Source: Sulfurovum sp. (GTDB taxonomy: Bacteria; Campylobacterota; Campylobacteria; Campylobacterales; Sulfurovaceae). Taken from it: a DNA stretch of 7,615 bases. The notes beneath the pieces were generated by a model. That model saw only the letters and a program-made list of their open reading frames with translations. It made no database searches and had not been told where the DNA came from. Shown piece by piece: positions 1 through 6,535 of the stretch (the stretch's first letter is position 1; the number at the start of each line of letters is the position of its first letter). The stretch is taken from positions 1 to 7,615 of the forward strand of contig QNZW01000178.1 in the NCBI GenBank assembly GCA_003978375.1. Reading direction: 5' to 3'. The translations under genes and the position numbers were made by a program.

Positions 1-545
1 GAATCGACCAATTTTTTGAGTTTATTATTAAAAGAAGCAATAATAGGATCATGTAATTTTCTATCAATAATAAGAGCAACATAGACATGTATTTTATGTC
101 CAGAATCTTTTTCGTATTGGTCGATATGTGTTAAAATAGAGTTAACTCCATTGATAGAAGTACTACGGTCATTGGTACCAATATGAAGTAAGACAATATT
201 GGGTTTATATTTTGCCATATAAGCATAGGTATGATTGGCAATTTCATAACTGGTCCATCCTGGATGTCCTTCATTGTCAGGATCAAAAGCAGGTCTCACA
301 TCTTTTCCTGCTGATAGGGATCCAACAAAATTAACATCCATATTGTCTGCTTTTAGTTTATACCATAAATGGTTGCGGTAAGCATGACGGAGTCCAGTTG
401 GACGTGCTTTTACATCGGTATCATGATGGTTGTTGTCATAGGTAATAGAATCGCCCAATGGCATAATTAAAGTTGTAGAAGCATGGAGAGCATAAGTTCC
501 TAGAAATAGCCATAAAATAGAATGTATTAATATATTCTTTTGCAT
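1..545 (-). CDS. Exported SGNH/GDSL hydrolase, carbohydrate esterase CE3-like (partial, C-terminus outside window)
   Basis: Reading the minus strand from ATG at 545 gives 181 uninterrupted codons running off the left edge. Residues 1-22 look like a signal peptide (basic start, hydrophobic core, ALHA before a likely cleavage), so the enzyme should act in the periplasm or outside the cell. The mature protein begins almost at once with SGNH block I, GDSIT (residues 31-35, nucleophile Ser33), followed by FVGS (block II Gly75) and GTND (block III, 123-126, Asn125). The surrounding pattern (MPLGDSIT, an LWYKL stretch, NEGHPGW) resembles the CE3/XynB-like acetyl esterase subfamily. The block V Asp-x-x-His is expected beyond the edge. 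An AGGA (559-562 on the minus strand) lies 13 bases before ATG. The gene diverges from an O-acyltransferase operon, so removal of O-acetyl groups from a glycan is a reasonable inference. The exact substrate cannot be told. Confidence 0.85.
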   Translation of the reverse strand, partial: MQKNILIHSILWLFLGTYALHASTTLIMPLGDSITYDNNHHDTDVKARPTGLRHAYRNHLWYKLKADNMDVNFVGSLSAGKDVRPAFDPDNEGHPGWTSYEIANHTYAYMAKYKPNIVLLHIGTNDRSTSINGVNSILTHIDQYEKDSGHKIHVYVALIIDRKLHDPIIASFNNKLKKLVD

Positions 546-585
546 AAGATTTAAGTTTTCCTTTTTTATATTTAAAATTAAGTGT

Positions 586-591
586 ATCATA
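586..591 (-). promoter_or_regulatory. Candidate -10 box for the leftward esterase gene
   Basis: The minus strand reads TATGAT here, one base from the sigma-70 -10 consensus. It lies about 40 bases before the esterase ATG, which allows a leader of about 33 bases. No convincing -35 hexamer is seen at the usual distance; the upstream sequence is A/T-rich instead. Prediction only. Confidence 0.4.
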
Positions 592-635
592 CTATTTTTC
601 TCTTAAGAGTTTGTTTGTTTTCTTTATGCAGATAA

Positions 636-668
636 GTCATAATTCAGTTTATCAAACTATAATTTGAC
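636..668. promoter_or_regulatory. Imperfect inverted repeat overlapping the rightward promoter (candidate operator)
   Basis: The left arm GTCATAATTCAGTTT (636-650) and right arm AAACTATAATTTGAC (654-668) are separated by ATC. Eleven of 15 positions pair, with perfect outer GTCA/TGAC and inner AGTTT/AAACT blocks. The right arm contains the TATAAT at 658-663, so a protein bound here would cover the promoter. The transcript should start near or after 668, so this would act as a DNA site rather than an RNA hairpin. A chance origin in A/T-rich DNA remains possible. Confidence 0.4.
658..663 (+). promoter_or_regulatory. Candidate -10 box (TATAAT) of the rightward operon
   Basis: This is a perfect TATAAT, 26 bases before the TTG start of the acyltransferase gene, giving a predicted leader of about 20 bases. 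The -35 position (about 635-640, AGTCAT) does not match TTGACA. It is the best promoter candidate for all six plus-strand genes, because none of the later intergenic gaps is long enough to hold an obvious promoter. Confidence 0.5.
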
Positions 669-680
669 TAAAAAATATTT

Positions 681-683
681 GGA
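681..683 (+). promoter_or_regulatory. Ribosome binding site that fixes the TTG start at 690
   Basis: GGA (within TTTGGAAAAG) ends 6 bases before TTG at 690, a normal Shine-Dalgarno spacing. No in-frame ATG lies nearby that would keep the family's conserved N-terminus, so this site supports the non-ATG start. Confidence 0.5.
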
Positions 684-689
684 AAAGCC

Positions 690-2117
690 TTGTTATTTAA
701 CTCTTATGAATTTATATTTATTTTTCTACCGATTACTTTTTTTATCTATTTTTATTTGAATAAAAAACATTTTACACAAGCCAGTAAAGGTTTTTTGGTT
801 TTTGCTTCTTTGTTCTTCTATTCATATTGGAATATTATTTATCTGCCACTTATATTGGTATCTATGTTTTTTAATTTTACTTTAGGAAAACTCTTTTCAG
901 TACAGCATAAAAAAAAGAGACGTTATTCTAAAAAAATGCTTTTGGGATTTGGTGTCAGTGCAAATCTTGCGCTGTTGGGTTATTTTAAATACACAGATTT
1001 TTTCCTTATAAATTTTAACAGAGTCACAGGATTAGAAGTTCCTTTGCTTCACTTGGCATTGCCTTTGGCAATTAGCTTTTATACCTTTCAACAAATTGCC
1101 TATTTGGTAGACTCTTATAAAGGTGAAACTTCCGATTACGACTTTTTAAATTATGCTTTGTTTGTGACATTTTTTCCTCAACTGATTGCTGGACCTATTG
1201 TGCATCATGCAGAGATGATGCCACAGTTTGCTAAACTTAAAAATAAAGTAAAAAATTATCAACACATTGCAGTGGGACTTTTTTTGTTTTTTATGGGATT
1301 ATTTAAAAAAGTAGTGATTGGTGATACCTTTGCAAATTGGGCTAATCAAGGGTTTGCAGTAGCAGATAAACTCAATATGCTTGAAGCATGGATAGCCTCT
1401 TTGAGTTATACTTTTCATATCTATTTTGATTTTTCGGGTTATACCGATATGGCTATAGGGGCAGCATTACTTTTTAATATAAAACTGCCTAAAAACTTCT
1501 TCTCACCCTACAAAGCAACAAGTATACAAGATTTTTGGCGTAGATGGCATATTACGCTTTCTCGTTTTTTAAGAGACTATCTTTATATTCCTTTAGGGGG
1601 AAACAGAAAAGGAGAAAGCAGAACCTATTTGAATCTTTTTACTACTTTTGTATTAGGAGGAATTTGGCATGGAGCGGGTTGGACATTTGTAATGTGGGGT
1701 ATGTTACATGGTGTGGGATTGATTGTCCAACGCATATGGCAAAAAGTAGGTATACATATGCCAAGAGTGTTGGCATGGTTTATTACGTTTAATTTTGTCA
1801 ATATTGCATGGGTGTTTTTTAATGCCGAAAATTTTCATGTGGCAAAAAATGTACTTAAAAATATGTTTACAGGAACGTTTGTCATGCCTCTATCTTTGAT
1901 TGACCATGTGAAACATTTTTCAAAACTTTATCAGCATGAAACCTATCTTTTGCTTTGGATGTTGGGGGCATTTATTTTGGTATTGTTTTTTCCAAATTCT
2001 ATGGAGCTTAAAAAAAGATTTAAACCCAATTTCTTTTATATGGGCTTGACTGTCATTTTCTTCTTAGCAGTATTTTTACTCTATAGAAAAAGTGAATTTA
2101 TCTATTTTAACTTTTAA
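690..2117 (+). CDS. MBOAT-family membrane O-acyltransferase, AlgI type
   Basis: This 475-residue integral inner-membrane protein belongs to the membrane-bound O-acyltransferase family in its AlgI/PatA/DltB-like branch, which passes acyl groups (usually acetyl) from the cytoplasm towards a periplasmic glycan. It carries the family hallmarks in order: N-terminus MLFNSYEF, PQLIAGP (163-169), FDFSGY (246-251), FWRRWHITLS (282-291), YIPLGGNR (299-306) and GGIWHGAG with the presumed catalytic His327. It closes with FIYFNF, close to the usual AlgI ending. The length is normal and many hydrophobic segments are spread along the chain. Translation starts at TTG (690), since that reproduces the conserved family N-terminus and has a GGA 6 bases upstream. 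The gene heads the operon, 12 bases before a membrane-anchored SGNH-like partner, the usual pairing for polysaccharide O-acylation. The acceptor and the acyl group are not shown by the sequence. Confidence 0.93.
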   Translation: MLFNSYEFIFIFLPITFFIYFYLNKKHFTQASKGFLVFASLFFYSYWNIIYLPLILVSMFFNFTLGKLFSVQHKKKRRYSKKMLLGFGVSANLALLGYFKYTDFFLINFNRVTGLEVPLLHLALPLAISFYTFQQIAYLVDSYKGETSDYDFLNYALFVTFFPQLIAGPIVHHAEMMPQFAKLKNKVKNYQHIAVGLFLFFMGLFKKVVIGDTFANWANQGFAVADKLNMLEAWIASLSYTFHIYFDFSGYTDMAIGAALLFNIKLPKNFFSPYKATSIQDFWRRWHITLSRFLRDYLYIPLGGNRKGESRTYLNLFTTFVLGGIWHGAGWTFVMWGMLHGVGLIVQRIWQKVGIHMPRVLAWFITFNFVNIAWVFFNAENFHVAKNVLKNMFTGTFVMPLSLIDHVKHFSKLYQHETYLLLWMLGAFILVLFFPNSMELKKRFKPNFFYMGLTVIFFLAVFLLYRKSEFIYFNF

Positions 2118-2129
2118 AAGAGGCAGGGT

Positions 2130-3092
2130 ATGTTAGATTATAAAGTATATACAAAACGACTCTTTTTGATGTTTGCTATTTTGCTTATGGTTACGGCATC
2201 TTATGTTTACTATTTTTCAAAATATTATCCTTTGCCAGTAACAAGTCGTATCTCTTTTGATGCAAAAATAAAATTCATTCGTGAGCATATTGACACCAAA
2301 ATGATTGATACCATTGTTGTAGGTTCTTCTATCGGGCTTAATGATGTGCAAGGCCCATATCTTGAAAAAGCTTCTTCAGAAGTAGCGCACGTATTGAACC
2401 TTTCTGTGTATGAAGCAAGTCCTGTACAAGTGGAACAACTTTTAGCATTAGTAGATGCTTTTCCTCATTTAAAACGTGTGATTTACTCTGTGCAGTTTTC
2501 GGATTTTCAGCATACGACACACTTTCAAAACTATCATCCAAAGGTACTAAAAAAATATATGGCACACAGTCTTAATCCTATGCAAACATTTAAAGTGGTT
2601 TTTGATGCTTCTAAGGATCTTCCTTTTTTAATACATAGACAAAAAGAGTGGGCACATAAGCATGGCAGAAACAATGATTTTTCTTACTTAGGATTTGATC
2701 ACACCGGGAGTGTGCCGTTGCATATTTATGGTAAAGATATTATTCAATCTCGTTGGAAAAATCCGCATGGATCACGTCATCTTCCTGAAGCCTTTAATGC
2801 ATTAGATAGAATGAGTAAAAAGATGCAAGAAGAAGGTATTTACTTTTATTTTGTGCAACAACCTTATAGACAAGCACTGATTAAAAAATATCCTCATGTA
2901 CCTGCAGAACTCAATTGGTTTTTAGATAAAGCCACTAAAATTGTGCAAAAAAATGGTGGGTTTGTATTTAGTCTATACAAAGAACTTCCTTTGGACGATA
3001 GATATTTTGCAGATAGATCTCATTTGAATGACAAGGGGAGTATTTTGGCAGCAGAGGCGATTGGTAAATTTATAGATACGCATGAAAAATAA
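2130..3092 (+). CDS. Membrane-anchored SGNH-like protein, probable partner of the MBOAT acyltransferase
   Basis: This 320-residue protein has one N-terminal membrane segment (about 10-30) and a soluble domain likely facing the periplasm. VVGSS (63-67, presumed nucleophile Ser66) and DRSHLN (295-300, Asp295 and His298) are placed as in SGNH-fold proteins of the DltD/AlgJ/AlgX sort, with the Ser near the start and the Asp-x-x-His near the end. The block II glycine and block III Gly-x-Asn are not obvious: the region around NLSVYEAS (90-97) is where family relatives often have a glycine. A strong GGCAGGG lies just before the ATG, only 12 bases after the MBOAT stop. By analogy with AlgI-AlgJ/AlgX and DltB-DltD, it would take the acyl group from the MBOAT protein and pass it to the glycan. 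That role is inferred; assignment to a named family would need profile comparison. Confidence 0.75.
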   Translation: MLDYKVYTKRLFLMFAILLMVTASYVYYFSKYYPLPVTSRISFDAKIKFIREHIDTKMIDTIVVGSSIGLNDVQGPYLEKASSEVAHVLNLSVYEASPVQVEQLLALVDAFPHLKRVIYSVQFSDFQHTTHFQNYHPKVLKKYMAHSLNPMQTFKVVFDASKDLPFLIHRQKEWAHKHGRNNDFSYLGFDHTGSVPLHIYGKDIIQSRWKNPHGSRHLPEAFNALDRMSKKMQEEGIYFYFVQQPYRQALIKKYPHVPAELNWFLDKATKIVQKNGGFVFSLYKELPLDDRYFADRSHLNDKGSILAAEAIGKFIDTHEK

Positions 3093-3113
3093 TATGAAAA
3101 GAGAGAAAAAAGT

Positions 3114-5147
3114 ATGATTAAAAATGTTCTTATTACGGGTGCAGATGGTCAAGTAGGAAGTGAATTACGTGAATTGATAGAAAATGAAAAATATCAATTG
3201 TTAGATGTAAATTTTTACTTTACAACAAGAAAAATTCTTGATATTACCCATCAAAAAAGTGTAGAAAATTTTATTCAAGAGAATAAGATTGATACCATCA
3301 TTAACTGTGCGGCATACACGGCAGTAGATGAAGCTGAGAAGCAAGAGGCTATGGCAAACAAGGTGAACAAAGAAGCAGTAGAAGTCTTGGCAGATATTGC
3401 CACTAAAAATAATATTTTTTTACTGCATCTTTCTACAGATTATGTATTTGGAGGTGATCATTATGCTCCATTTAATGAAGATGAGCCAACAAACCCACAA
3501 GGTGTGTATGCCTATTCAAAACTTGCAGGAGAAGAAGCGATTCAAAAGAGTGCACCTCGCCATGCACTGATTATAAGAACCTCATGGATTTATAGTGAAT
3601 TTGGACATAACTTTTTGCATACGATGTTAAAACTTGGACATAGCAAAAATGAGATAAGCGTGGTATGTGACCAGATAGGCACACCAACCTATGCAAGAGA
3701 TTTGGCAGCTACCATTTTGACTATACTTCAGCAACATAAGCAAAAGCTTCCTGAAGGTGTACATGTTTATCACTATAGCAATGAAGGAAGTTGTTCTTGG
3801 TATGATTTTGCACAAGCTATTTTTGAAATTGCACATCTTTCTTGTAAAGTGCAGCCTATTTATACAGACGAGTATCCTACTTTGGCCAAAAGACCACACT
3901 ATAGTGTGTTAAACAAAAAGAAAATAAAAGAAGCGTATGGGATAGAAATACCCTATTGGCGAGATTCACTTGAAAAATGTATCCAAAGAGTAGATAAAGA
4001 AAATAAACGCCATAAGATAGGTATTATTGGTTCAGGGTTTATTGCTACAGGTTTAGCCAATCAGCTTATGCAAAATCCTGAGTATGAAGTGGCAGGTATC
4101 TTAACACGCACAGATATTAATGCACGTAAAGATTTTCTTCAAAATAAACTTTTAACAAACTCTTTAGATGATTTGATTGCAACTTCAGATCTTATTGTGG
4201 AGTGTAGTGGTGATGCGATTTATGCTACTGAAACCATTGATCGTATTTTAAAAGCCAATATTCCTGTGGTGACAATGAATTCAGAATTCCATGTCACTAC
4301 AGGATCTTATTTTGTAGATAAAGGTTTGATTACTGAAGCAGAAGGGGATCAGCCAGGCGTGTTGGCTATTTTGCATGAAGAAGCTATAGATATGGGATTT
4401 AAGCCCGTTGTTTATGCCAATATAAAAGGCTTTTTAAATGAAAACCCAAGTCGTGAAGATATGGAGTATTGGGGAGCTAGATCAAACTTAAGTCTTGAGA
4501 TGGTTACTTCGTTTACAGATGGTACAAAAGTGCAAATTGAGCAAACTTTGGTTGCCAATGGTTTTGGAGCAGATATCATTAAAGAGAGTTTGGTGAAGTT
4601 AGAAAATGATGATATGCTTGAGGGAGGTACACTTCTTGCACAAGAGGCAAAAGCAGCAGGGATTTCTGGTGCAGTGAGTGATTATCTTCTCTCCTCAAAA
4701 CTCCCAGCAGGTGTATTTATATTGGCAGAACATGACCAAGAGCAACATGATGCATTAAAGTATTATAAATTAGGAGATGGTCCCTATTATGTACTAGAAA
4801 GAACCTATCATATTTGCCATTTAGAAATTATCAAAACCATTAAACGTGTGCTTCATGGAGGAGGTGTGTTGTTAAACAATAGTCAAACACCACGTTTTAG
4901 TGTTGCTGCTATTGCCAAAAGAGATTTAAAGGTTGGAGAGAGTATTATTAAAGCAATAGGAAGTTTTGATGTAAGAGGGGAAACGGTAAGAATAGACGAA
5001 CATCTTTCTCATGTTCCTATAGGATTACTTGCAAATGCCACAATAAAAAAAGAGATAAAAGAAGGTGAAATAGTCACTTTTGATGATGTTGATTTACCAA
5101 AAAGTTTAGCGTTAAGCATTTGGGAGCAAATTATTTCAAGTAGATAA
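3114..5147 (+). CDS. Fusion: RfbD-type dTDP-4-dehydrorhamnose reductase + homoserine-dehydrogenase-like SAF-domain oxidoreductase
   Basis: One 677-codon frame holds two enzymes. Residues 1 to about 292 form a complete RfbD-like extended SDR: Rossmann GADGQVG (9-15), NCAAYTAVDEAE (64-75), STDYVF (107-112, Thr108), catalytic Tyr132-x-x-x-Lys136, RTSWIY (155-160) and GTPTYARDLA (189-198). This domain normally reduces dTDP-4-dehydrorhamnose with NAD(P)H. After a short charged linker, residues from about 300 start a second Rossmann fold (IGIIGSGFIATGLA, with GSGFIA at 306-311) similar to the predicted homoserine dehydrogenases that end in a SAF domain. The C-terminal SAF-like part is about 595-670 (AKRDLKVGE, then GEIVTFDDVDLP). 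The substrate of the second half is unknown. No start codon with a ribosome site is visible at the junction, so it should be made as one chain. Ribosome site AAGAGAG lies 8 bases before ATG. No rfbA, rfbB or rfbC is in the window, so the natural sugar may not be rhamnose. Both reactions would occur in the cytoplasm. Confidence 0.88.
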   Translation: MIKNVLITGADGQVGSELRELIENEKYQLLDVNFYFTTRKILDITHQKSVENFIQENKIDTIINCAAYTAVDEAEKQEAMANKVNKEAVEVLADIATKNNIFLLHLSTDYVFGGDHYAPFNEDEPTNPQGVYAYSKLAGEEAIQKSAPRHALIIRTSWIYSEFGHNFLHTMLKLGHSKNEISVVCDQIGTPTYARDLAATILTILQQHKQKLPEGVHVYHYSNEGSCSWYDFAQAIFEIAHLSCKVQPIYTDEYPTLAKRPHYSVLNKKKIKEAYGIEIPYWRDSLEKCIQRVDKENKRHKIGIIGSGFIATGLANQLMQNPEYEVAGILTRTDINARKDFLQNKLLTNSLDDLIATSDLIVECSGDAIYATETIDRILKANIPVVTMNSEFHVTTGSYFVDKGLITEAEGDQPGVLAILHEEAIDMGFKPVVYANIKGFLNENPSREDMEYWGARSNLSLEMVTSFTDGTKVQIEQTLVANGFGADIIKESLVKLENDDMLEGGTLLAQEAKAAGISGAVSDYLLSSKLPAGVFILAEHDQEQHDALKYYKLGDGPYYVLERTYHICHLEIIKTIKRVLHGGGVLLNNSQTPRFSVAAIAKRDLKVGESIIKAIGSFDVRGETVRIDEHLSHVPIGLLANATIKKEIKEGEIVTFDDVDLPKSLALSIWEQIISSR

Positions 5148-5171
5148 ATTATATTTAGAAGGGAAATATAA

Positions 5172-6110
5172 ATGAAGGGAAAAGGGAAAAATGTTATGAT
5201 TTCTCTCATTGTGCCTTGTTACAATGAAGAGGATATTTTGGGTTTGTTCTTAAAAAAAACAATCCCTATACTACAAAATTTGAATCTATCATATGAAATC
5301 GTATTTGTTAATGATGGTAGCACGGATAACACGTTAAATGTACTGCTTAAAATGAAAGAAACTTATAAGCAGATACGAATACTTAATTTTTCTAGAAACT
5401 TTGGTAAAGAAGCTGCACTGACAGCAGGTATAGAATATGCTAAAGGAGAAGCTGTTATTCCTATCGATGCAGATTTGCAACATCCTCCAGAACTCATTAA
5501 TATTTTTGTTGAAAAATGGAAAGAAGGAAATCATGTGGTTTTAGGAAAACGCATTACTAGAACAGGAGAGCGTCCTTTTAAAAAATTTGCAACACATTGG
5601 TTTTATCTTTTTCAAAATAAAATGTCTGAGATTGCTATACCTGAAGATATAGGTGATTATAGACTCATGAGTAGAAAAGTAGTAGATGCACTTTTGCAAT
5701 TACCTGAGAATCAACGTTTTATGAAAGGTATTTTTGCATGGGTAGGATTTAAAACAGTGACAGTGGAATATTCTCAACAAAAAAGAGTAACAGGACAGAG
5801 TAGTTTTAATGGATGGAAGTTATGGAACTTTGCCTTGGAAGGCATTACAAGTTTTAGTACAGTACCTTTAAGAATTTGGCTCTATATGGGAATGATTATT
5901 GCTTTTCTTTCTTTCTTTTTGGCACTCTTTATTTTGATAGATACGCTTGTTTACGGAGTCGTTTTGCCTGGTTATGTATCAACCATATTAATGATACTTT
6001 TTTTAGGAGGAATACAACTTATAGGCATAGGTATTTTAGGAGAGTATATAGGTAGGATTTATAAAGAAGCAAAAAGAAGACCTATTTATATTATTGAAAA
6101 TGAGTATTAA
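5172..6110 (+). CDS. gtrB: GtrB/ArnC/DPM1-like family 2 glycosyltransferase with two C-terminal membrane helices
   Basis: This 312-residue GT-A enzyme moves a sugar from a nucleotide donor to undecaprenyl phosphate on the cytoplasmic face of the membrane. Visible marks are SLIVPCYNEED (11-21), FVNDGSTDNT (45-54, Asp48), the metal-binding DADLQHPPE (99-107), DIGDYRLMSR (159-168), and a QSSFNGWKLW stretch (209-218) leading to the membrane anchor. Two membrane helices (about 237-262 and 268-292) are followed by GEYIGRIYKEAKRRPIYI, a typical ending of the family. AGAAGGGA ends about 7 bases before ATG 5172. An in-frame ATG at 5196 with its own AAAGGG is a possible alternative giving 304 residues that begin MISLIVP. 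It sits directly before a gtrA-like gene and a GtrII-like gene, which supports the GtrB role over ArnC or a plain dolichol-type synthase. The sugar is not determined. Confidence 0.9.
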   Translation: MKGKGKNVMISLIVPCYNEEDILGLFLKKTIPILQNLNLSYEIVFVNDGSTDNTLNVLLKMKETYKQIRILNFSRNFGKEAALTAGIEYAKGEAVIPIDADLQHPPELINIFVEKWKEGNHVVLGKRITRTGERPFKKFATHWFYLFQNKMSEIAIPEDIGDYRLMSRKVVDALLQLPENQRFMKGIFAWVGFKTVTVEYSQQKRVTGQSSFNGWKLWNFALEGITSFSTVPLRIWLYMGMIIAFLSFFLALFILIDTLVYGVVLPGYVSTILMILFLGGIQLIGIGILGEYIGRIYKEAKRRPIYIIENEY

Positions 6111-6111
6111 C

Positions 6112-6513
6112 ATGAATAAAGTATTTTATAAAAATAAAATAATTAAACTATTCTCATTTAAGATAATTCGTTATGCCCTCATAGGAGCTATAGCTACGAT
6201 TATCCATTTAAGTGTGTCTACTTTTTATATAGCCAAGATAGATAATACATTATTTGTATCCAACGTATTAGGCTTTTTGATAAGTTATATTTTTTCTTAT
6301 GTAATGCAATCTAAAATGGTTTTTGAACATGCTATTAATGTTGAAAAAGCGATAAAATATTTTATTGTTCAATTTTCTTCTTTGCTTCTTTCTGTATTTC
6401 TTTCAGATATTGCAAGTGAATATAATAACTATCTCAAAACAGTGACGGTGATTATCATGATGCCAATCATGACATTTTTTATACATAAAATGTGGACATT
6501 TAAAACAGCGTAA
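6112..6513 (+). CDS. gtrA: GtrA-family small membrane protein (putative polyprenyl-phosphate-sugar flippase)
   Basis: This protein of 133 residues has four predicted membrane helices (about 20-41, 46-65, 81-101 and 106-126) and the GtrA family pattern: FKIIRYALIGAIAT at the first helix, a SYVMQSKMVF loop (62-71) after the second, and HKMWTFK at the end (125-131, Trp128). GtrA proteins are thought to flip the undecaprenyl-phosphate sugar made by GtrB to the periplasmic side; this is a family-level inference. The start is uncertain. ATG 6112 is one base after the preceding stop and suggests translational coupling; ATG 6100 and TTG 6094 are in frame and would overlap the gtrB-like gene. None has a clear ribosome site. 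Confidence 0.85.
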   Translation: MNKVFYKNKIIKLFSFKIIRYALIGAIATIIHLSVSTFYIAKIDNTLFVSNVLGFLISYIFSYVMQSKMVFEHAINVEKAIKYFIVQFSSLLLSVFLSDIASEYNNYLKTVTVIIMMPIMTFFIHKMWTFKTA

Positions 6514-6535
6514 ACAAAAAAAGGTGGGGAAAAAG

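Noticed and set aside
909..916. A8 run in the acyltransferase gene (and another A8 at 5252-5259 in the gtrB-like gene) as phase-variation tracts
   Set aside because: Runs of eight A are common in DNA this A/T-rich, and these encode ordinary Lys-rich loops; nothing marks them as special.
3094..3117. Seven-codon frame ATG...TGA overlapping the start of the fusion gene, a possible leader peptide
   Set aside because: It is too short to judge, encodes mostly Lys, Arg and Glu simply because it reads through the purine-rich ribosome binding site, and shows no attenuator hairpin nearby.
3627..3899. A 90-codon minus-strand open frame inside the RfbD region
   Set aside because: It is antisense to well-conserved RfbD motifs, has no recognisable domain and no convincing ribosome site; it is a shadow of the real gene. 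Other short antisense or out-of-frame open stretches at 1544-1792, 2338-2565, 5009-5209, 5334-5534 and 6847-7065 were dropped for the same reason.
3960..4030. Possible separate start for the SAF-domain oxidoreductase, which would split the long gene into two
   Set aside because: The reading frame is unbroken across the junction, and no in-frame ATG, GTG or TTG with a ribosome binding site was seen next to the second Rossmann motif, so a single fused protein is the simpler reading.
6094..6513. TTG at 6094 as the start of the gtrA-like gene
   Set aside because: It would add six residues and overlap the gtrB-like gene, has no ribosome site, and an ATG lies one base after the gtrB stop; kept only as an alternative.
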